From assembly GCA_916613615.1 (NCBI GenBank), contig OU744732.1, positions 45,189,227 through 45,253,226 of the forward strand: DNA of 64,000 bases. Direction: 5' to 3'. The position numbers and the translations under genes are program-made. The notes beneath the pieces are model-generated. The model was given only the letters and a program-made list of their open reading frames with translations. It ran no database searches and had not been told where the DNA came from. This document shows positions 59,840 through 64,000 of this stretch, piece by piece; positions within the stretch are counted from its first letter, which is position 1, and each line of letters starts with the position of its first letter. This DNA comes from Steromphala cineraria. Lineage: Eukaryota; Mollusca; Gastropoda; Trochida; Trochidae.

Positions 59840-61459
59840 TTTTATCGGAAATAGGTAATAGGCCGCCTCTTAAGAGTTGATTTACGTAGGAAAAGAGGAT
59901 CTTTCATGGTTATATAATACTTAAACGTGCCTAAATCATAATGAGACAGGAGTCCCATGTCGATTGTGAAACATTAAACTTGAGAAAAAAGTTATCCTAC
60001 CAAAATATGAATCAGGGTCAGGTGATTTGATTGAACTATTAAAACAAAATTATTTCAAGGGTTATGGGCGGGTTATCAATCTGGGCTAGAAGTCTTATTG
60101 AAACGAGATAAAATGCAACATTGCAAACAAAACGTGGCATGTTTAACAGTTTCATTACTAATGTTGCCTAACTCCATACTTTATTCCAGGCAGCTTATGT
60201 TTTCAACCTCAATTGACAAATAAGGTTAACATTTTTACCTAATTTGGAAAGACTTGAATAAAACCTTTATTCTACATTACACTCCATTTTCATATTGAAA
60301 TCTACATGTCAGTTTTGTGGCAAGTTCATATTTCTTAATTAAGTAATTTGATTATTCTTTTTATTTAATTTTTATAAAAAAAAACTATCATAAGATGTTG
60401 TCGGCAAAACTTATAAATAGTAATGTAACTAAGTAACCTACATGTACATGTGATATTAAGAAACAAATATGGCACTACCAATATTGTTTCAATTATCATT
60501 AAAGTTCGTCATTTTGCATGCAAGCTCAATTTCATGATTGAAATCAGATTCGAACTTTATGAAACGAAAATATATTGTTGATTCTTACAATTTAAAAGAT
60601 AAAAAGAGTGTCTGTTACTTCAATATCAAATGTAAATATTCTAAAAGATAATATGAGGAAATGATACTCATATATCTTATGCAATAATATATAAATCCAT
60701 TTGTAAAGTCGTAGTATTTACCCTTTGCAAATTTAACTTTACAGGTAAAGAGATTATTTAAAACTTAAGATCACTCTGAAAGAACCAGGCATGAACTTTA
60801 ATTTCTAACATCAACAAAGCAATGCATTGTTATTCATTAATAAGGAACTATTAAGATAAAGCACTTGAATCGGCACACTACCATTTAAATATCTTTAAAA
60901 AAATCATCATCTGAGTTTTAACATCTTTATATGTATTAGAACATAAAGAGAAACATCCTCAGTGATTTTAATTTGTTTTTAAGTTCAAAGATTAGGAAAT
61001 ATCAATATTACTTGAACAAACTGAATCTTTTGAACCGACTAGTTACAACTTTAGTTACAACCAATTTAGTCTTTAGAAAAAAGTAAAACGTTGCCCTTGA
61101 TGTCTACTTAACTAGCACATCACTGAATCTTTAAAAGTCAACTTACTATCATTTAGAAAATGTAAGCGTTAGGGATACAAGCAAACTGGTTCAAAAGCTG
61201 TCAATAAGAGTTGAAATAATGAGATCTTCTTCAAATGTACAATTAACTGAATTATCCTAGGTTTGGGGTGAGTGTAGTGAAAATACAACCAAAGCTGTTA
61301 AAGCTGTTCAGTCCCCTATCTTCTGTTGGATATCCTTTATCATGATGATATAATCAATATTGTAACGACCACATCATTATTGTTTCCCTCCATTAACCCA
61401 TACATCTCAAATTTGTTTCTTTTTCGAATATCAGATCATAAGCTTGACCTCAAACTGAT
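59840..61459. other. AT-rich non-coding DNA
   Basis: Nothing supportable was seen. Confidence 0.4.
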
Positions 61460-61690
61460 ATGAGTCTAATGATGATTATAGTTCATCCTTCCGCCTATGG
61501 GCACAATTCTTGTCCGCTTGGAATGGTCTTATATTGTGCAGCTAGGACACATGTACCAAACACATTTGCATACTTTTCTTATAGTTCTAACAGATTAAAT
61601 ATGTTTGAGTTAATGCAAATAAATATCGTTCTGATACTTAATCTGAGGAAATATTTATCTTGGCTGCTAGATAAGGTAAGTTATATTTAA
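61460..61690 (+). CDS. Open frame ending at a perfect splice donor, doubtful
   Basis: A 76-codon plus frame begins MSLMMIIVHPSAYGHNSCPL. Near its end it passes through AGATAAG followed by GTAAGT at 61676, which matches the donor consensus exactly. A possible acceptor (TTCGAATATCAG) lies about 25 bp before the ATG. The middle (MVLYCAARTHVPNTFAYFSY) has reasonable composition, but the end is typical AT-rich sequence. It could be an exon or chance. No family is recognised. Confidence 0.2.
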   Translation: MSLMMIIVHPSAYGHNSCPLGMVLYCAARTHVPNTFAYFSYSSNRLNMFELMQINIVLILNLRKYLSWLLDKVSYI

Positions 61691-61978
61691 GTTGTTGTAA
61701 TGATGAAATCAAGTTATTTATACATAATTTATATATTTATCCACATTATTGACATCAATGTATTTAAAAGAAAACTGCTTCTCAGCAATTCATTTACATA
61801 TAATTCAATGAACTTTGTAACTTTTTTTTGCACAAAATAATGTATGACAGATTATGATAATCAAGATAGAATTCAAAGGCAACATGTTTACAACAGGCTT
61901 TTAAATATCATTTCTAACTTTGTTATTACAACAATGCTTTCAAGAGATAGTAACTCTAGCAATCCACCAAACACATTG

Positions 61979-63265
61979 TCTCAACTAGATTAGCGTTTGC
62001 GGGATACCGCAAAAGCAGAGCAGCCCCGGAACTTGGGGTTTCGCCTTACCCTGTTCCGCCTCTTACAGGCCTCACCAAATTGGGAATTTTCTCGTGATCT
62101 TGACCTTTGACACTCAAGGTCACACAATCAATGAACACATTTCATTTAGTATAACATTATTGTAATGAAATAAAGTGTTAAAAATTAAATTAATCCATTT
62201 TCTCCATATATGTTGACCTTGCTGTGACCTTGACCTTTGACAGTTCGTACCCAAAACTTTTTGAAAATGTTGTTCTTCTCAAGAGATAATATATACAAAA
62301 TCTAAACTTCATAGCACAAAAACTTTTCAAGTTATTGTGTTAACAAGGTATTGCAATAACTCATATCTCATGACCTTGACCTTTGACCTTCAAGGTCACA
62401 CAATAATTGAACACTTTTTATTGAGTATAACAATCATGTATTGATTAAAAGTGATCATAGTTAAAATAAAGCATTTTCGCTAAACCATGACCTTGCTGTG
62501 ACCTTGACCTTTGACGAATTGTAGCCGAAACCTTTTCAAAATCTTTTACTTTTCCAAGGATGATATATACCAAGTTAGAGCTTCATAGCACAAAAACTTT
62601 TCAAGTTATCGCGTTTACAAGGAATTTTGCGGTGATTTTAAAACTCGTGACCTTGACCTTTGAACTTGAAAGTGAACATGTCATAATGATTCCCTGGAAG
62701 TATTAACATTAAGACATGTTCATGAGTTCTGAAAAGCTAAATGGGATAAAGTTATACCCAAATTTAGTGCATTTTGTAATAACTCATATCTCATGACCTT
62801 GATCTTTGACCTTCAAGGTCACACAATCATTGAACACTTTTTATTGAGTATAACAATCATGTATTGATTAAAAGTGTTCATAGTTAAAATAAAGCATTTT
62901 CGCTAAAACATGCTTACGTCATGACCTTGCTGTGACCTTGACCTTTGACGGATTGTAGCCAAAACCTTTTCAAAATGTTTTACTTTTCCAAGGATGATAT
63001 ATACCAAGTTAGAACTTCATAGCACAAAAACTTTTCAAGTTATCGCGTTTACAAGGAATTCTTAGAGTGAATACATATCTCGTGACCTTGACCTTTGACC
63101 TTGAAAGTGAACGTGTCAAAATCGTTCCCCCGAGGTATGAGTAATAAGGTATGAATAAGAGTTCTGGAAAGCTTAGTGGAAAAAAGTTATAGCTAGTAGT
63201 ACGAGTGCGGCGATGGAAACTTCACAAAAACTGATAGCAGCCCCGTCCTTAGACGGGGCTGCTAA
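61979..63265 (+). mobile_element. Helitron-like non-autonomous element with tandem core
   Basis: The left end TCTCAACTA is one base from the common Helitron 5' start TCTCTACTA. The right end has a GC-rich hairpin, AGCAGCCCCGTC with GACGGGGCTGCT and a 4-nt loop (63236-63263), overlapping a CTAA at 63262-63265. The core is a tandem repeat of about 423 bp: ATCTCATGACCTTG recurs near 62364 and 62787, with a shorter first unit near 62095. Each unit carries several GTGACCTTGACCTTTGAC blocks and inverted TCAAGGTCA. A short palindrome TTTGCGGGATACCGCAAAA lies near the left end. There is no Rep/helicase frame. The hairpin sits closer to CTAA than in typical Helitrons, so the class is tentative. Confidence 0.5.
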
Positions 63266-63336
63266 TTACACCATGTCTCATTGTTATAGACCTTGGTATT
63301 GATCATTGAAAATGTCATTTAAGTGAGTGATCAATT

Positions 63337-63397
63337 TAAATAAATGTAGATCAACAGGTTTTTAATAATAAAAAACCTGTTGATCTAAATTTATTTA
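63337..63397. repeat. 61-nt near-perfect hairpin
   Basis: TAAATAAATGTAGATCAACA then GGTTTTT is mirrored by AAAAACCTGTTGATC then TAAATTTATTTA. The arms are about 27 bp with one mismatch and a loop of about 7 nt. The size would suit a small-RNA precursor, but a foldback transposon relic is at least as likely. Confidence 0.6.
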
Positions 63398-64000
63398 GAA
63401 TGGTGAGTGATTTAAATGTATCTAGAAAAAAGGTGTCATTATCCAGAAGACCTCCCAACATCCATTGCATTAAGGCGAAGTTATGTCATTGATTCCTCAA
63501 GAAATCATAATTAAATTCAGTCGTTGTCAGTTATTTAAGGACATTAATTATTGTAACAGAATGGTAACGTTTTTATTCAACACCACTACAAATGCAATAT
63601 GTTGCCACTAGACGTGGTGGGTGATAAGGTTTAACATGATATTCAAAGGTTAAAAACAATTTTTTTTAAATTGTTTGAAGAAACCTTTTGATAATTGACA
63701 AAAATGGTAACCGTCATCTTTTTATCACACAACTTACAATATATATGTATAATATAACATATATATAATGTATATGGTATATATTGTTCTTTCCATATAT
63801 ATGATAAATATTATGCTCCAAGAAAACATAACACTTAACATCTCAAAGCAAATAAATAAAACTATCTTTTTTACTTGATGAAGTATATTTTTTCAAGTTT
63901 TCTTTAATTAACGACTAGGAAAGCAAATGCTTCATAAAGCAAACAGGACTTATTCTATGGCCTAGATAATTGAACACTGGAATATATAAAGAATTTCATG
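63398..64000. other. AT-rich non-coding DNA
   Basis: It contains a TATATA-rich simple stretch near 63735-63805. No gene is supported. Confidence 0.4.

Noticed and set aside
63236..63263. Rho-independent terminator
   Set aside because: The hairpin has no following T-run and no bacterial context. It is the end hairpin of a Helitron-like element.

Overview
This is nuclear DNA of an animal, most likely a mollusc or another lophotrochozoan. It is AT-rich, has no operons or ribosome-binding sites, and has no reading frame over about 120 codons outside a satellite. It is packed with short non-autonomous transposons and tRNA-derived SINEs of the kind common in molluscan genomes. The species assignment is inference. 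There is no rRNA, no intact tRNA gene and no CRISPR array. Most short open frames are chance or repeat-borne.

Layout. 1-2.5 kb: a possible last exon of a membrane protein (minus strand), a tRNA-Leu-like SINE relic and two foldback elements. 3.7-16.3 kb: mostly unannotatable AT-rich DNA with dispersed repeats and one coding-like terminal exon near 10.1 kb. 17.5-18.4 kb: a 23-bp satellite of about 38 units. 21.56-38.52 kb: a large head-to-tail duplication of about 8-9 kb. Its left halves have diverged clearly, whereas its right halves (about 4.46 kb) are almost identical. 38.7-56.9 kb: sparse DNA with TTAA-flanked and Tc1/mariner-like MITEs, two SINEs and a duplicated 330-bp module. 57.2-59.8 kb: the tail of a non-LTR retrotransposon, a candidate small secreted or membrane protein gene (minus strand) and a decayed coding-like stretch. 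61.98-63.27 kb: a Helitron-like element with a tandem core rich in TGACCT-type half-sites.

Genes. No protein could be named with confidence apart from the reverse-transcriptase-type tail at 57.2 kb. The best gene candidate is a two-exon, 80-residue reading frame inside the duplicated block, present twice; the second copy carries a substitution in the splice acceptor. Other candidate exons, found by reading the translations by eye, are at 0.05-0.18, 10.04-10.16, 29.52-29.62, 45.22-45.33 and 57.9-58.76 kb. All of them need transcript evidence.

The most interesting patterns are the two-speed divergence of the tandem duplication, a 483-bp Mutator-like MITE whose other duplicate keeps the empty site, and recurrent pairs of TGACGTCA-type palindromes about 21-25 bp apart in dispersed repeats that otherwise look different.
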